A stretch of 64,000 bases of DNA from Akkermansia sp. (GCA_017555025.1 JAFZHC010000069.1:22607-86606); one strand, 5' to 3'. Numbered from the stretch's first letter, positions 17,659-27,268 are shown. Made by a program: numbers and translations. The notes: generated from the letters alone by a model not told the origin.

Positions 17659-17672
17659 AAAGGGAAGGGAAA

Positions 17673-18134
17673 TCAGCGAGCGGACAAAAGCTCCGCTGCA
17701 CGGGCTGCACAGAAGGCGACACAGCGCTCGCAGGGGCGGGCATCATAATATGCCTGAGTGCGATCATTCGGGCGTGCTCCTTCGCGGGTATGTTCGTCTA
17801 AGTGCAGCAATTCACGGCAGGTTAACGTGCCGAACTCGGCCTTGAACTCCTCTGCCAGTTGGCGAACGAGGGCGAAAATGACTTCTTTATCTTCCGGCCG
17901 GCCGGTAAGATTGCCCTGACAATGGCCTGCCACCAACGTGAGCCCGCTGAAAGCACCGCACATGCCGCGCATGCGCCCCACTCCGGCACCAAAGCCGGCC
18001 GCAAGTCGCAAAGCCTGCTCTTCGTTCAACCCCACTTCAGAGGCACAGGCGGCAAAAACTGACTGGGAGCAATTGTAGCCCTTGTGGAAGTACTCCAAAG
18101 CCAGTTGCTCAGCCTGCTGTTCAGTCATGGACAT
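17673..18134 (-). CDS. C_GCAxxG_C_C family redox protein
   Basis: This is a 153-residue cysteine-rich protein with the family signature: YNCSQSV near residue 19, GMCGAFSG near 56, TCRELL near 104 and the C-terminal PCERCVAFC cluster near 131. Members are small putative redox or metal-binding proteins, often with a bound cofactor; the biochemical role is not settled. The chosen ATG shares one base with the TGA of the upstream helicase gene (TGATG), which indicates translational coupling to it. Another ATG lies two codons further in. Confidence 0.85.
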   Translation of the reverse strand: MSMTEQQAEQLALEYFHKGYNCSQSVFAACASEVGLNEEQALRLAAGFGAGVGRMRGMCGAFSGLTLVAGHCQGNLTGRPEDKEVIFALVRQLAEEFKAEFGTLTCRELLHLDEHTREGARPNDRTQAYYDARPCERCVAFCAARAAELLSAR

Positions 18135-20020
18135 CAACGGCGGGGCTTTTTGGAGAAGCGGGAGAAGAAGGGCGTGCGCTCTTCGTCGCGGTCGCGGCGG
18201 TCACGTCGCTCATAACGGTCGCCTTTGTTCTCACGGCGGTCAGAACGCTCAAAGCGGTCACCCTTGCGATTGTTGAAGCGCTCGGCACGTTCAAAACGGT
18301 TGCCTTTTTCGCGGCGGAAGTTCTCGCGGCCGGGGTAGGATTCACCGCCATTGCTGCGGCGGTCGCGCACATGCACGGCGGGGCGGTTGTCGCCTTCAGG
18401 CTTGCCTTTATCCTCGCGTACATTTACCTCGTAGCCGCAGATGGAGCAGGTGGAGAGTTTCTCGATAACCTGCGGAGCAATCTCCGGGCTGACTTCAATG
18501 AGGGAGTGTTTGAGGAAGATGCGAATGTCACCAACGGAGCCCTTGGGGGCACCGCCTTCGTTGTACATGAGGCCGGCGATGTCCTTCGGGCGAATGCCGA
18601 TGAGCTTGCCGCCATTCATGAAGAGAGTGGTGCTTTCTTTCAGGCTGCTCCAGTCGTTACCCTTTTCCGCAGCGGGCATAGCGCTCGCTTCGGTGCTCTC
18701 TCGCTTGGAATAGCGGCTGGGACGGTCTTCCGGTATAGCCTGCAATTCGCAACTGCCCTTTGCTACCAGCAGATTGAACATGGCGGCCATGAGTTGTTCT
18801 GCGGGCATTTCAATGTCCTGCAGAGCTTCCGGCAGTTCCGGTGCCTTGGTGGCTGCCTCGAGAATGTCATCTACCAGAGCTTCCACTCGAGCCTCTTCCA
18901 CTTGGCTGGCGGTCATTACTTTTTCGCGGTTCATGCGCGTGCCGATGAAGCGCTCAATGCGGCCCAGCAGCGAGAAATCACGACGACCGATGAAGGTGAC
19001 AGCCTTGCCCTTGCGGCCGGCGCGTGCGGTGCGACCAATGCGGTGTACATAGTCCTCAGGATCGCGCGGTAACTCAAAGTTTACCACAATGTCCACATCA
19101 TCAATGTCCAGCCCTCGTGCTGCGATGTCGGTGGCAACCAGCACATTGAGGTTGCCTCGGCGGAAAGAATCCATCACGCGCTCGCGCAGCGTCTGGGGCA
19201 TGTCGCCATGCAGGCGATCTACAGAGTAACCGCGAGCCAGCAAACCGTCCACCACGTCATCCACTACGCGTTTGGTATTGGCAAACACAAGGCCGCGCTT
19301 CATACGCCCCATTTCGATGAGGCGGCTGAGAACTTCAATACGAGAGGAGAACACCACCTCATATACACTCTGCTCGCAGGTGGGGACGGTCAGTACCGGT
19401 CGCTCAATGGTGATTTCGAGCGGGTTTTCGGAAAGTCGGTTAATCAGCGCACGGATGGCCGGAGACATCGTGGCCGAGAAGAACAGAGTCTGCCGCTCTG
19501 CGGGGAGCAGAGAAACCACACGGTCGATGTCTTCCTGAAAGCCCATGTCGAGCATTTCGTCGGCCTCGTCGAGAATGAGGGTCGTGATATTCTCGGTGGG
19601 GAGTTCCCCTTGCTCCATGAGGTCGATTACGCGGCCGGGGGTACCGACTACAAACTGCACGCCGCGCTGCAGTGCCGCCAATTGCGGGCCGAAGGAAGCT
19701 CCGCCGTAAATCGGAACGGCCGAGACGCCATCGAGGAAGAGTGCCAGCTTGTCTACCTCTCGGCAAATCTGAACAGCTAATTCTCGGGTGGGAGCTAGGC
19801 AGAGTACCTGCACACTACGCAGCGCAGGATCTATGTTCTCGAGTGCCGGTATGGAGAAGGCTAGTGTTTTGCCGGAGCCTGTATGGGAGAGCCCCACGAT
19901 ATCGTGCCCTTCGAGTGCGGGCGGAATAGCCTGCTGTTGAATGGGCGAGGGGGTATCGAAGCCTAACACTTCGATAGCTTCTAAAATTTCCGGGCAAATT
20001 CCGAGTTCTGAGAAAGACAT
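18134..20020 (-). CDS. deaD: DEAD-box RNA helicase, DeaD/CsdA type
   Basis: This ATP-dependent RNA helicase probably acts in ribosome assembly or RNA decay. From the ATG at 20020 it has 628 residues. The Q motif TPSPIQQQAIP (about 24-34), motif I HTGSGKT (about 50), PTRELA, DEAD, SAT and HRIGRTARAG are all present in the first 350 residues. A DbpA-like RNA-binding domain follows (FMNGGKLIGIRPKDIAGLM near 480-500), then a C-terminal tail of about 100 residues rich in Arg/Asp/Glu/Gly repeats (KGDRFERSDRR type). A TTG codon four residues upstream is an alternative start. No Shine-Dalgarno is seen. Confidence 0.93.
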   Translation of the reverse strand: MSFSELGICPEILEAIEVLGFDTPSPIQQQAIPPALEGHDIVGLSHTGSGKTLAFSIPALENIDPALRSVQVLCLAPTRELAVQICREVDKLALFLDGVSAVPIYGGASFGPQLAALQRGVQFVVGTPGRVIDLMEQGELPTENITTLILDEADEMLDMGFQEDIDRVVSLLPAERQTLFFSATMSPAIRALINRLSENPLEITIERPVLTVPTCEQSVYEVVFSSRIEVLSRLIEMGRMKRGLVFANTKRVVDDVVDGLLARGYSVDRLHGDMPQTLRERVMDSFRRGNLNVLVATDIAARGLDIDDVDIVVNFELPRDPEDYVHRIGRTARAGRKGKAVTFIGRRDFSLLGRIERFIGTRMNREKVMTASQVEEARVEALVDDILEAATKAPELPEALQDIEMPAEQLMAAMFNLLVAKGSCELQAIPEDRPSRYSKRESTEASAMPAAEKGNDWSSLKESTTLFMNGGKLIGIRPKDIAGLMYNEGGAPKGSVGDIRIFLKHSLIEVSPEIAPQVIEKLSTCSICGYEVNVREDKGKPEGDNRPAVHVRDRRSNGGESYPGRENFRREKGNRFERAERFNNRKGDRFERSDRRENKGDRYERRDRRDRDEERTPFFSRFSKKPRR

Positions 20021-20098
20021 AGACGCGGGCAAGGATGCCTCATTATTACGAAATTGTAAAGCACTTTTTCTGCCAGTCGGGCGAATTATGCTTCAAAG

Positions 20099-21460
20099 TT
20101 ATTGTTCGGGGGTAGCTTCGTAGGCCTGTACCTTGTAATTGCGGCGCAGAAGAACATCGGCTTCTTTGCCGCTGGTGCCTTTTGGTGAGAACTGAACTTC
20201 AAACGTCACGCCGAAATATTGGTGAGATTCCCCCGCTTTGATGGCAAAATACGGCGCACCGTGGGGGAAGATAGTATCGACATCGCTGACGGCTGCATCG
20301 CGGGTCCATCGGGCGCTGGCTCCGGGGATGTCGTGCCGGAAAAGCTCATTAGGGTTATCAGAGTATTGGGCGGGGAAGGAGAAGAGGCGCAGAATGGTTT
20401 TGTCCTCAGACTGCATGTCGCGGATGGCCAGCAACATCGTGCCTTCTCTGCCGGGGTTGGCATATACTTCTGCCTGATATACGCCGTATTGGCCGACCGG
20501 CTCACAGACTCTCAGTTCCGGGTTGTTGCCCAATATGCTGCGTTTCCCCTCACAGAGGCGTTGTAGGGTTTCAGGTGTGGGGGAATCGAGCAACCCTTGC
20601 ATGCGAGTATCGATGGCTGCGATGGCTGCATTGAGCGCCTTACAGGCTGTTTCTCTGTGTTTTGTGCCGCGCCAGGCTAGTAGCAGCTGGTGCTTGCCCG
20701 AAAGTTGCAGGGCTATATCGGGCACACCTTCCTGACCTTCTTCAGCCTGAGGAAATGGGGTGCCGGGGGCAGCCTGCACAAAGCCAGCGGGCAAAGCTTC
20801 ACCCTCTGCCACGGTGCGGAAGATGGCATGTACAGCCCCGGGGATGCCGCCTGTTGCCGGCGGCAGCAGCACAACATGGCCGGGTTTTGTGTAGAAGGTG
20901 TCAGTTTGGGTGGCATGCGCCCAGCGGGGCGATTGGCTCAGGTAGGTTGAAAGCAGCTCTTCGTGTTCCTGCTCCAGTTGAATGAGGTTGGGTGTCTCTT
21001 CTATAACCTCCGCTCCGTAATTGGTCGGGTCAATGGCGATGGTCAGAGATGTGGGGCCGGTGAGTTTTTCGGAGGGGATGTGCAGGGTATCCGTGTTCTG
21101 AATGGGGTGGTGAGACGCCTCTTGCTCAAAGGGGGAACTTACATCGGCCTCAATAGCCATCTGCGCAAAAATGAGGGCTGCTATCCCCCATTGAATCCCC
21201 CAGGTGCAGACCTGCCAGAGGGCTTTCAGATTATTGAGCTTCAGGAAAAAATGTACACAACTGGCAACAACCAGAATGGCCGAACCAACCAACGAAGCGA
21301 GAATGAGGGCTCCGGCGTAGCTTTTGACGGCAATTTGTAGTTCCGGCTCGACTAAATCGGGCCAGAGCAGGGGAACACAACTCAGCAATGCCAGCAGGCA
21401 ACAGAGGGTATGGGGCACCCATGAGGCCTCCAGCACAACTCTGATGGGGGTGCGTATCAT
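20099..21460 (-). CDS. Membrane-anchored protein of unknown function (ankyrin cluster)
   Basis: Three or four hydrophobic helices occupy residues 15-120; the rest (about 330 residues) is soluble, probably periplasmic, with no recognised domain. The soluble part is rich in Thr, Pro and Glu and contains possible beta segments such as the one near YFGVTFEVQFSPKGT. The start overlaps the stop of the ankyrin gene upstream by four bases (ATGA), so expression is coupled. The neighbours are two exported ankyrin-repeat proteins, suggesting one envelope complex, which is inference. Confidence 0.75.
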   Translation of the reverse strand: MIRTPIRVVLEASWVPHTLCCLLALLSCVPLLWPDLVEPELQIAVKSYAGALILASLVGSAILVVASCVHFFLKLNNLKALWQVCTWGIQWGIAALIFAQMAIEADVSSPFEQEASHHPIQNTDTLHIPSEKLTGPTSLTIAIDPTNYGAEVIEETPNLIQLEQEHEELLSTYLSQSPRWAHATQTDTFYTKPGHVVLLPPATGGIPGAVHAIFRTVAEGEALPAGFVQAAPGTPFPQAEEGQEGVPDIALQLSGKHQLLLAWRGTKHRETACKALNAAIAAIDTRMQGLLDSPTPETLQRLCEGKRSILGNNPELRVCEPVGQYGVYQAEVYANPGREGTMLLAIRDMQSEDKTILRLFSFPAQYSDNPNELFRHDIPGASARWTRDAAVSDVDTIFPHGAPYFAIKAGESHQYFGVTFEVQFSPKGTSGKEADVLLRRNYKVQAYEATPEQ

Positions 21461-22848
21461 TTTTGCTCGGTGTTCAGCCCGGTAAAGAGCTCAGGGTGTT
21501 CCAGTATGTGGATGGCCATAATGATGCGCGGACTGGGAGGAGGCAGTTCAATGTAACTGTGGTGAGCTGCCTGAATGATATAGGAATCTGTGGTAAGCTC
21601 TTTTCCTTGCAGTAGACGCCCGGCGATATCGGCATGGCGGGCAAGTTTAAGCTTTTTGAACTCAGTTTGCACGCGTCGCAGCATGGCTGCATCTACCCCT
21701 TCGGTGTCGCCGTTGCGCAGCGCATGGTCAACCACAGCACATTCGTACAGGCGCCGCAGGGTAGGAGACTCCTCTCCATTTTTATTAGCAAGGCAGGCTG
21801 CGAGGGCATCCGGAGTGGGGGTGGGAAGTCCCCGTCTCTTAAGCAATAACCTGTAAGCCATGTAGGCGAGGTTCGCTTCGTTGCATTTGGTGTACTTGTC
21901 GATGAGTGGTAGAACTTGGTCGCCTTCATTGCGCTCGAGCATTTCGAGCAACTGCCCCATGGGACGTGCGGCATCGCAGTCAATCATTTCATCCGGTGAA
22001 CTGGGTAACATGGTATCCAGCTTTTGGAGGGCTTTTCGCAGGTCTTGGCCATCCACCTCCCACTCCAGCAGGTTGAGTGCATCCAGCACATAGGAGGGGA
22101 TTTCTTCAAGAAAATGCTCACCATGCTTCCAGTAGTGCAGGTTGTGTACGTACTCTTTGGCTCGTTCACGGTCAGCCAGTCGCATGAAATCCAGCAGCAG
22201 CACGACTTTGACACCGGGCATGGATTTTTTTCTCACGCCGGTTTCGCTGATAATCTGGTTCAGTCTGTTTTCGGCACGGTCGTACGCCGGTGCGCAATAT
22301 TTGCGGATGAGGTATTCTCTGCTGGCCTCGTGTGAGGTGCGGGCTGCCTGCTGAGTGCGCTTTTGTATGTAACGATAGAATGCTGCGGTGTCGTAAGGTA
22401 TGCGTACAGCAAGCTCCTTGGGTACAAGCCCTGCATCATTCAGCTTTTTGAGCAGCTCCGGTTTGCTTTGCAGGAAATAGAGCGCGTTACAGCCTTGATT
22501 ATCCTCGTGCAAGATATCGGCGCCTTGCTGCAGAAGAGCGATAATGGCGTCATCAACAGCCCCGGCAAAATGAGGGTCGGTGGTATAGCGATAGTCCATC
22601 TCCAGCGGGCGGCAGAGATGAAGAAGCGGGGTCGCTCCCTTACTGTCTTTTTCGTGGACATCTGCTCCTTCTTTTAATTGACGGCGCAATAGCTCGAGAG
22701 ATTCAGCACCGTCAAAGCCGGAGGTGACGTCCAGCAAAGAATACACAGCCGGTGTTGTTATTGCGGCACTCACGGGCTCCTCGGGGGTATTGCCCGAGGC
22801 GATGGTGCTGCAAATGCATAGGAAAGACGCTGTGAGTGTAAGGCGCAT
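21457..22848 (-). CDS. Exported ankyrin-repeat protein
   Basis: A signal peptide (first ~19 residues, MRLTLTASFLCICSTIASG) is followed by ankyrin-like units: LLRRQLKEGADVHEKDSKGATPLLHLC near 52-78 and IIALLQQGADILHEDNQGCNALYFL near 100-125. The remainder (to 463) is mostly helical and without recognised motifs. It lies three bases after the upstream ankyrin lipoprotein and overlaps the following membrane-protein gene by four bases, so all three form a tight operon. Ankyrin repeats mediate protein binding; partners are unknown. Confidence 0.8.
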   Translation of the reverse strand: MRLTLTASFLCICSTIASGNTPEEPVSAAITTPAVYSLLDVTSGFDGAESLELLRRQLKEGADVHEKDSKGATPLLHLCRPLEMDYRYTTDPHFAGAVDDAIIALLQQGADILHEDNQGCNALYFLQSKPELLKKLNDAGLVPKELAVRIPYDTAAFYRYIQKRTQQAARTSHEASREYLIRKYCAPAYDRAENRLNQIISETGVRKKSMPGVKVVLLLDFMRLADRERAKEYVHNLHYWKHGEHFLEEIPSYVLDALNLLEWEVDGQDLRKALQKLDTMLPSSPDEMIDCDAARPMGQLLEMLERNEGDQVLPLIDKYTKCNEANLAYMAYRLLLKRRGLPTPTPDALAACLANKNGEESPTLRRLYECAVVDHALRNGDTEGVDAAMLRRVQTEFKKLKLARHADIAGRLLQGKELTTDSYIIQAAHHSYIELPPPSPRIIMAIHILEHPELFTGLNTEQK

Positions 22849-22851
22849 GAT

Positions 22852-24735
22852 TTACATCGATTGTTCTGCCTGAGTAGCCGCAGGTACGGAGGGAAGTAAT
22901 TCCGCTGCGTGTTGCAGCATAAACTTGGCTGTTGCTATTTCGAGCTCGTAGGTCCAGGTGTCCTGAGTGTTCATCAGATTATCCAGCTCGTCAGGATTGC
23001 TGAGATTGGAGGCGATGGCCTGGTACATGTCTGCGGCCTGAGTGGCTCCCAGCTCTCGGATAGCTGTGATAAACTCGCTGATCTGCTCTTTGCTCATGTT
23101 ACCGTACCACAAATCTTCGATGGAGGTCAGCAACAGGGCTTTCTGCAATGCCGGTGTATCTGCCCGGCGGTTATTGCTTGCTAACCAAGAGGCAACGGAA
23201 CCATCGCAGGCAGAGGGCAATCCGGCTTTGTAGAGTTTTGCTCCCCATGCTCCGGCTTGTATGGGTAGGCGGCTATCCGTACTGAGCTTGTCAATCAATT
23301 CATCGCAGTCATTGCTCCTGCCAAGTAACTCTATGAGTGAGGCAGCATTTTCGTGTTCTCCGTTGGCGAGCATCTGCTCTGCTTTGGTGAGCAACAACTC
23401 GGTCGGCAATACGACCGTAGGCGTGTCTTGCAGCGCATACACTAGCGCCGTCATCGAGTGGTTATGAGGCTTTAAGGCCTGCTCGTCATTCCAGAGGGGC
23501 ATTGCAGCCACGATTTGCGAGGTTTTCGCGGCATCCACACTAGCCATGAGGTAGATAGCATTTTTTAGGGCATCGGTATAAATTTCCTGTTCGCGGAGCT
23601 CTGTTGAAGGATTGAGCAATAGTGCAATTGTGTCGAAGTAGGGGGCTATCACTTCTGCCGGAGTGTGCATCATGGAGGCGCGGCAGACGTCTGCCGCCAG
23701 ATGTTCTCCCTGACGAATCTCCACAGGCGGTGCCTCCAGTTTGTGCCCCTTATCTCGCAGGCTTTGCAACACATCAGGCTGAGCCGCCAGAAGGTCGTAA
23801 GCGCAGAATCCCGGGTATTCTTCATCTTTTTCTGCTCTCAGGTAAGCATTCGCCCCCTGTTGCAGCAACCAATCCGCCAACTCGACCGCGGCCTCTGCTG
23901 TTCCGCTTTCCTTAAGTGATGGTAATGATGCAGCCAGGCAGAAGAGTGCAGTACGTCCTGCTTCGTCAACACTATCTACCGGGGTGCCCTGTTCTACAAG
24001 ATAACGGGCACAGGCAAGGTGGTCGCCGGGGAAGTAGCCACCGCTCATGCGGGCTACCAGAGTCAGCAGCGGATAATGCGCCTCCGTCAGACCTCCTTCT
24101 TCGCGAATAAGGCGAGTGAGCGTGTTTACCCACCCGCGGTAAGCGGCTTCGGCGGTTTCATTGCCGGTACGAGGGACACCAATGTTGAGCAGGTGGTCAT
24201 ACACAGCCTCGTGAGCACAAGTAAGGCAGGCATTGTATGTTATGCTGCTTTCAACCGAGCCGGGGGTTGCCAGCGTGGCTCCGCCGGCAACCAGCACGTC
24301 AATAAGATTATTGATGACTTCTGCCGAAACTTCCGGCGTGTAATCTGTTGCGATGGCAAAAAGAAGCGGGGTCTCTGCTGCACTCCCTTCAATCATGGTG
24401 GGAGTGTTCGGGTTCGCTCCGTCCAGCAGCAGACAACGTGCCAGCTCAGGCTTTTTCAGCATGCATGCCAAATGCAGCATGTTGTATTTATTGGTGGCGG
24501 AAAGGTATGTCGGGTCGGCGCTTTCTATGAATTTTTGTACAACATCGAGCATTTCCTCCGGCGCAGCTTCGGCCATCCAATCGGAGAGCGTCAGCGCCTC
24601 CACCTCTGCCTGCAATTCATGGAACTGAAGGGCGGCTTCTTCTGTAGCGCTGCCTCTGCTGCCGGCGCCATCGCAACCGACCAGCAGACTGATGGCAATC
24701 AGTGCCAGACTCATTTTACAGCATGCTCTCCTCAT
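22852..24735 (-). CDS. Ankyrin-repeat lipoprotein
   Basis: The start is set at the ATG at 24735 because a clear promoter lies 7 bases upstream; an earlier in-frame start would overlap the promoter. The first residues form a lipoprotein signal (MRRACCKMSLALIAISLLVGC) with Cys at residue 21 as lipidation site. Ankyrin units follow, such as NMLHLACMLKKPELARCLLLDGANPN, a long second set near ARYLVEQGTPVDSVDEAGRTALF, and WLLQQGANAYL. The C-terminal half is helical without clear repeats. It heads the three-gene ankyrin/membrane operon running down to 20099. Confidence 0.85.
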   Translation of the reverse strand: MRRACCKMSLALIAISLLVGCDGAGSRGSATEEAALQFHELQAEVEALTLSDWMAEAAPEEMLDVVQKFIESADPTYLSATNKYNMLHLACMLKKPELARCLLLDGANPNTPTMIEGSAAETPLLFAIATDYTPEVSAEVINNLIDVLVAGGATLATPGSVESSITYNACLTCAHEAVYDHLLNIGVPRTGNETAEAAYRGWVNTLTRLIREEGGLTEAHYPLLTLVARMSGGYFPGDHLACARYLVEQGTPVDSVDEAGRTALFCLAASLPSLKESGTAEAAVELADWLLQQGANAYLRAEKDEEYPGFCAYDLLAAQPDVLQSLRDKGHKLEAPPVEIRQGEHLAADVCRASMMHTPAEVIAPYFDTIALLLNPSTELREQEIYTDALKNAIYLMASVDAAKTSQIVAAMPLWNDEQALKPHNHSMTALVYALQDTPTVVLPTELLLTKAEQMLANGEHENAASLIELLGRSNDCDELIDKLSTDSRLPIQAGAWGAKLYKAGLPSACDGSVASWLASNNRRADTPALQKALLLTSIEDLWYGNMSKEQISEFITAIRELGATQAADMYQAIASNLSNPDELDNLMNTQDTWTYELEIATAKFMLQHAAELLPSVPAATQAEQSM

Positions 24736-24742
24736 GGCTGCT

Positions 24743-24771
24743 ATACTACCACAAGCCCTGCGGTTTCGCAA
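24743..24771 (-). promoter_or_regulatory. Promoter of the ankyrin operon, predicted leaderless
   Basis: On the minus strand TTGCGA (24771-24766) and TAGTAT (24748-24743) are 17 bp apart; seven bases separate the -10 box from the ATG at 24735. Confidence 0.65.
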
Positions 24772-24844
24772 GACGGAAAAAGCATTTTGAAAACAGGTGC
24801 CCGATTTTTCCTCATATTTCTGTGTCCCTCAATCGCTCGCTGTC

Positions 24845-26251
24845 TCAGCAGGTGATGGTGGTGTCGAGGTGAGCTACATGAACCTCCCCTTCGTGTATCT
24901 TGTTGAGTGCTGATTTGAGGGCAGACGTACATTCCTTTTCGCCATGTACCAGATATACCTTTTTCTTGCTGCCGCCGGTGCGCTTGAAGTAGCCCAGCAA
25001 CTCATTGTGGTCGGCATGGCCTGAGAATGAGTCCAGCGCGAGTACTTTGGCGCGAACCGGATATTCATCGCCGAGGATTCGCACCTGCAATGCTCCGTCC
25101 ATGATGCGGCGGCCGAGTGTATTGGCGGCGCAGTACCCCACGAAGAGAATTGTATTTTTGTCGCGACTGATGCCGTTTTTCAGGTGGTGCAGAATGCGCC
25201 CCGCTTCGCACATGCCTGAGGCAGAGATGATGATGGCTTGTTCGCGCAGATTGTTGAGTCTTTGCGACTCTGTAACAGTGCGTACCATGTGCAGCTGTTC
25301 GAACCCGAAGGGGTCGCGTTCGGTGAAGAGGAAATTGTAAACGTCCTGATTAAAGCATTCAGGGTGAATGCGGAAAATTTCTGTGGCGCTTACCGCCATG
25401 GGACTGTCAACATACACGGGGTAATTGGGAAGTTTACCCTCACGGTAGGCACGATTGAGCAGGTAGAGCAATTGCTGCGTGCGTTCTACGGCAAAAGCCG
25501 GGATGTACACGTTACCGCCCCGCTTCATGGCCTTGCGGATGGTGGAGATGAAGAGCTCTGCATCCTGCGCCGGAACTTCGTGGAAGCGGCCACCATAGGT
25601 GCTTTCCATCAGCATGATGTCAACATCCGGTACGGCTTCCGGGTCGCGCAGCAGTTCATTGTCGCCTCGTCCCACGTCGCCGGAGAAGAGTAGGCGCTTG
25701 TGTTCTCCATCCTCTTTGTCGTCAATATCCAGTACCACTTGGGCGGCACCCAGAATATGCCCGGCATCGTAGAAAGTGAGGGTGACGCCATCGGCAATGG
25801 GGATGGGCATGTGGTAGCCGATGGTCAGGAAGCGGCGCATGGCGGCTTCCGCATCCTGCTCCGTGTATATGGGGGTGGCTACCGCACCGGCACCGCCTTT
25901 GCGACGATCCATTTTATTGAGGAATTTGCAGTCGCTTTCCTGAATGCGAGCTGCGTCTGCCAGCATGATGGAGCACAAGTCGCGCGTGCCGTACGTGGTG
26001 TACACGAAACCACGGAAACCTCTCTTTACCAGATTGGGCAGGTTGCCGGAGTGGTCGATGTGGGCATGTGATAACACTACGCAATCAATACTTTTGGGGT
26101 CAAAATAGGGGAACTCGCGGTTAATGCGTAATTGATCCTCTCGGTGCCCTTGGTACATGCCGCAATCCAAGAGTATGCGCTTGCCGTTCACTTCCAGCAA
26201 ATGCTGGGAGCCCGTCGTTGTTTCAGCTGCTCCGCAAAAATGAATTTTCAT
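24845..26251 (-). CDS. Beta-CASP metallo-beta-lactamase-fold ribonuclease-like protein
   Basis: This is a metallo-beta-lactamase-fold hydrolase of the RNA-processing type. Motifs: HFCGAAETTTGSQHLLE at the N-terminus, the zinc motif SHAHIDHSG near residues 62-70, GDVGR near 190, the beta-CASP insertion (about 200-390) with ISASGMCEAGRILHHLK, and the C-terminal SFSGHADHNELL histidine motif near 410. Such proteins are related to RNase J and CPSF-like endonucleases, and are likely nucleases. The start is the ATG at 26251, eight bases after a -10 box; a GTG one codon upstream is less likely. Confidence 0.9.
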   Translation of the reverse strand: MKIHFCGAAETTTGSQHLLEVNGKRILLDCGMYQGHREDQLRINREFPYFDPKSIDCVVLSHAHIDHSGNLPNLVKRGFRGFVYTTYGTRDLCSIMLADAARIQESDCKFLNKMDRRKGGAGAVATPIYTEQDAEAAMRRFLTIGYHMPIPIADGVTLTFYDAGHILGAAQVVLDIDDKEDGEHKRLLFSGDVGRGDNELLRDPEAVPDVDIMLMESTYGGRFHEVPAQDAELFISTIRKAMKRGGNVYIPAFAVERTQQLLYLLNRAYREGKLPNYPVYVDSPMAVSATEIFRIHPECFNQDVYNFLFTERDPFGFEQLHMVRTVTESQRLNNLREQAIIISASGMCEAGRILHHLKNGISRDKNTILFVGYCAANTLGRRIMDGALQVRILGDEYPVRAKVLALDSFSGHADHNELLGYFKRTGGSKKKVYLVHGEKECTSALKSALNKIHEGEVHVAHLDTTITC

Positions 26252-26259
26252 CACCCTGT

Positions 26260-26288
26260 ATACTAACGCCCTTTATCTCGCTTTTCAA
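26260..26288 (-). promoter_or_regulatory. Promoter of the beta-CASP gene, predicted nearly leaderless
   Basis: On the minus strand TTGAAA (26288-26283) and TAGTAT (26265-26260), spacer 17 bp, eight bases before the ATG. Confidence 0.7.
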
Positions 26289-26396
26289 GTTAAAAGTACC
26301 ACACCGCCCCATGTAAAATATGTTTTTATTGACTCGCTCGGATAAAATGTAATTTTTTTGCAATAAAAGTGTGCTTTGCTGCGTCTATATAATAGA

Positions 26397-26762
26397 ATGT
26401 TAAAGAAAATAGCAGGTCCGGTACTCTGTGTTGCCGTCGGCACCTTGTCGATTGTAAGCGCAACTCCTCAGAAGGTAGTCGAGGAAACATCACCCTTGGT
26501 AGCCAAATGTATGGCTGACTATAAAGAGACATACCTCAAAGAGCGCCCTTTTCGCAAAGATGTGCGTGTGCGCTATGAATATGTAACGCTGGAGGAAGTG
26601 CGCAACAGCCCTTTTGTTCGCTGGCTGCGCAAGCCTCTTGATGAGCCGGTGTATGTCAGCATCACAATCTGCAATCTGCCGCCGCGTTTTTTGGGGGGAG
26701 AGGGGCATTACCTGCTAAGCCCTGAAAGTGGTGAAATTATAGCCCGTTATCACACCAAATGA
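26397..26762 (+). CDS. Small exported protein of unknown function
   Basis: This 121-residue protein has an N-terminal signal peptide (MLKKIAGPVLCVAVGTLSIVSA). The mature part is basic and aromatic with no known domain; VYVSITICNLPPRFLGGEGHYLLSPESGEII near the end looks beta-structured. A TATATAAT box lies 3-5 bases before the ATG, so the transcript may begin at or inside the start codon. The stop overlaps the ATG of the next exported protein (ATGA), so the pair is co-translated. Confidence 0.7.
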   Translation: MLKKIAGPVLCVAVGTLSIVSATPQKVVEETSPLVAKCMADYKETYLKERPFRKDVRVRYEYVTLEEVRNSPFVRWLRKPLDEPVYVSITICNLPPRFLGGEGHYLLSPESGEIIARYHTK

Positions 26763-27208
26763 AAAAAGTTTGCTTGCTGTTACTCCCGGTGGTATTGGCT
26801 CTACCGTTTGTACTCTTTGCCTGTTGGTTGGCGAAGGATGATGAACATGTGGCTGTAGTTCCGGTAGCATATGCGCAGCTGGATGAATACGATAGGGAAC
26901 AGGTCCCTTCCTTCGCCTCTCATATCTACAGAGCCTCCTATGCGCATTGGCAGGTAGGGGAACGGGCATGGCGTTTTGATGTGCCGCCAGGCTGCGAGGC
27001 CTCTCTGAAAAAGTGGGTGGCCGGGAAAGGCGGTCAACCACGCAATGTGGCGCAGTATAATGCCTTGTCGAACATGACGCCGCCTGATTGGTGGAGCCGT
27101 CCCGCCGATGCCCGATTGGTGAGTAACCGTTATCTGCCGCAGGGGGTAAGTATGAGTATGTGGTACTCAGCTTCTCAAAATCGCGTGTGGTTGCTCTACT
27201 GTCAGTGA
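26759..27208 (+). CDS. Small exported or membrane-anchored protein of unknown function
   Basis: This 149-residue protein begins with a strongly hydrophobic segment (MKKVCLLLLPVVLALPFVLFACWL). The Cys near residue 22 could be a lipobox (LFAC) or simply part of an anchor. The mature domain is rich in Trp, Tyr and Ser, with WRFDVPPGCEASLKKWV and WYSASQNRVWLLYCQ at the end; two cysteines there could form a disulfide. No family is recognised. It is coupled to the preceding small exported protein by a four-base overlap. Confidence 0.7.
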   Translation: MKKVCLLLLPVVLALPFVLFACWLAKDDEHVAVVPVAYAQLDEYDREQVPSFASHIYRASYAHWQVGERAWRFDVPPGCEASLKKWVAGKGGQPRNVAQYNALSNMTPPDWWSRPADARLVSNRYLPQGVSMSMWYSASQNRVWLLYCQ

Positions 27209-27225
27209 AAACGCAAAATACTCTC

Positions 27226-27254
27226 TTGCTAAGGGCTCGGTTTCGGTGTAAAAT
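27226..27254 (+). promoter_or_regulatory. Promoter of ilvA
   Basis: TTGCTA at 27226-27231 and TAAAAT at 27249-27254, 17 bp apart, 14 bases before the ATG. No leader peptide or attenuator fits in the short leader, so classical ilv attenuation is not evident. Confidence 0.65.
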
Positions 27255-27268
27255 GGGCGCGTACAATT

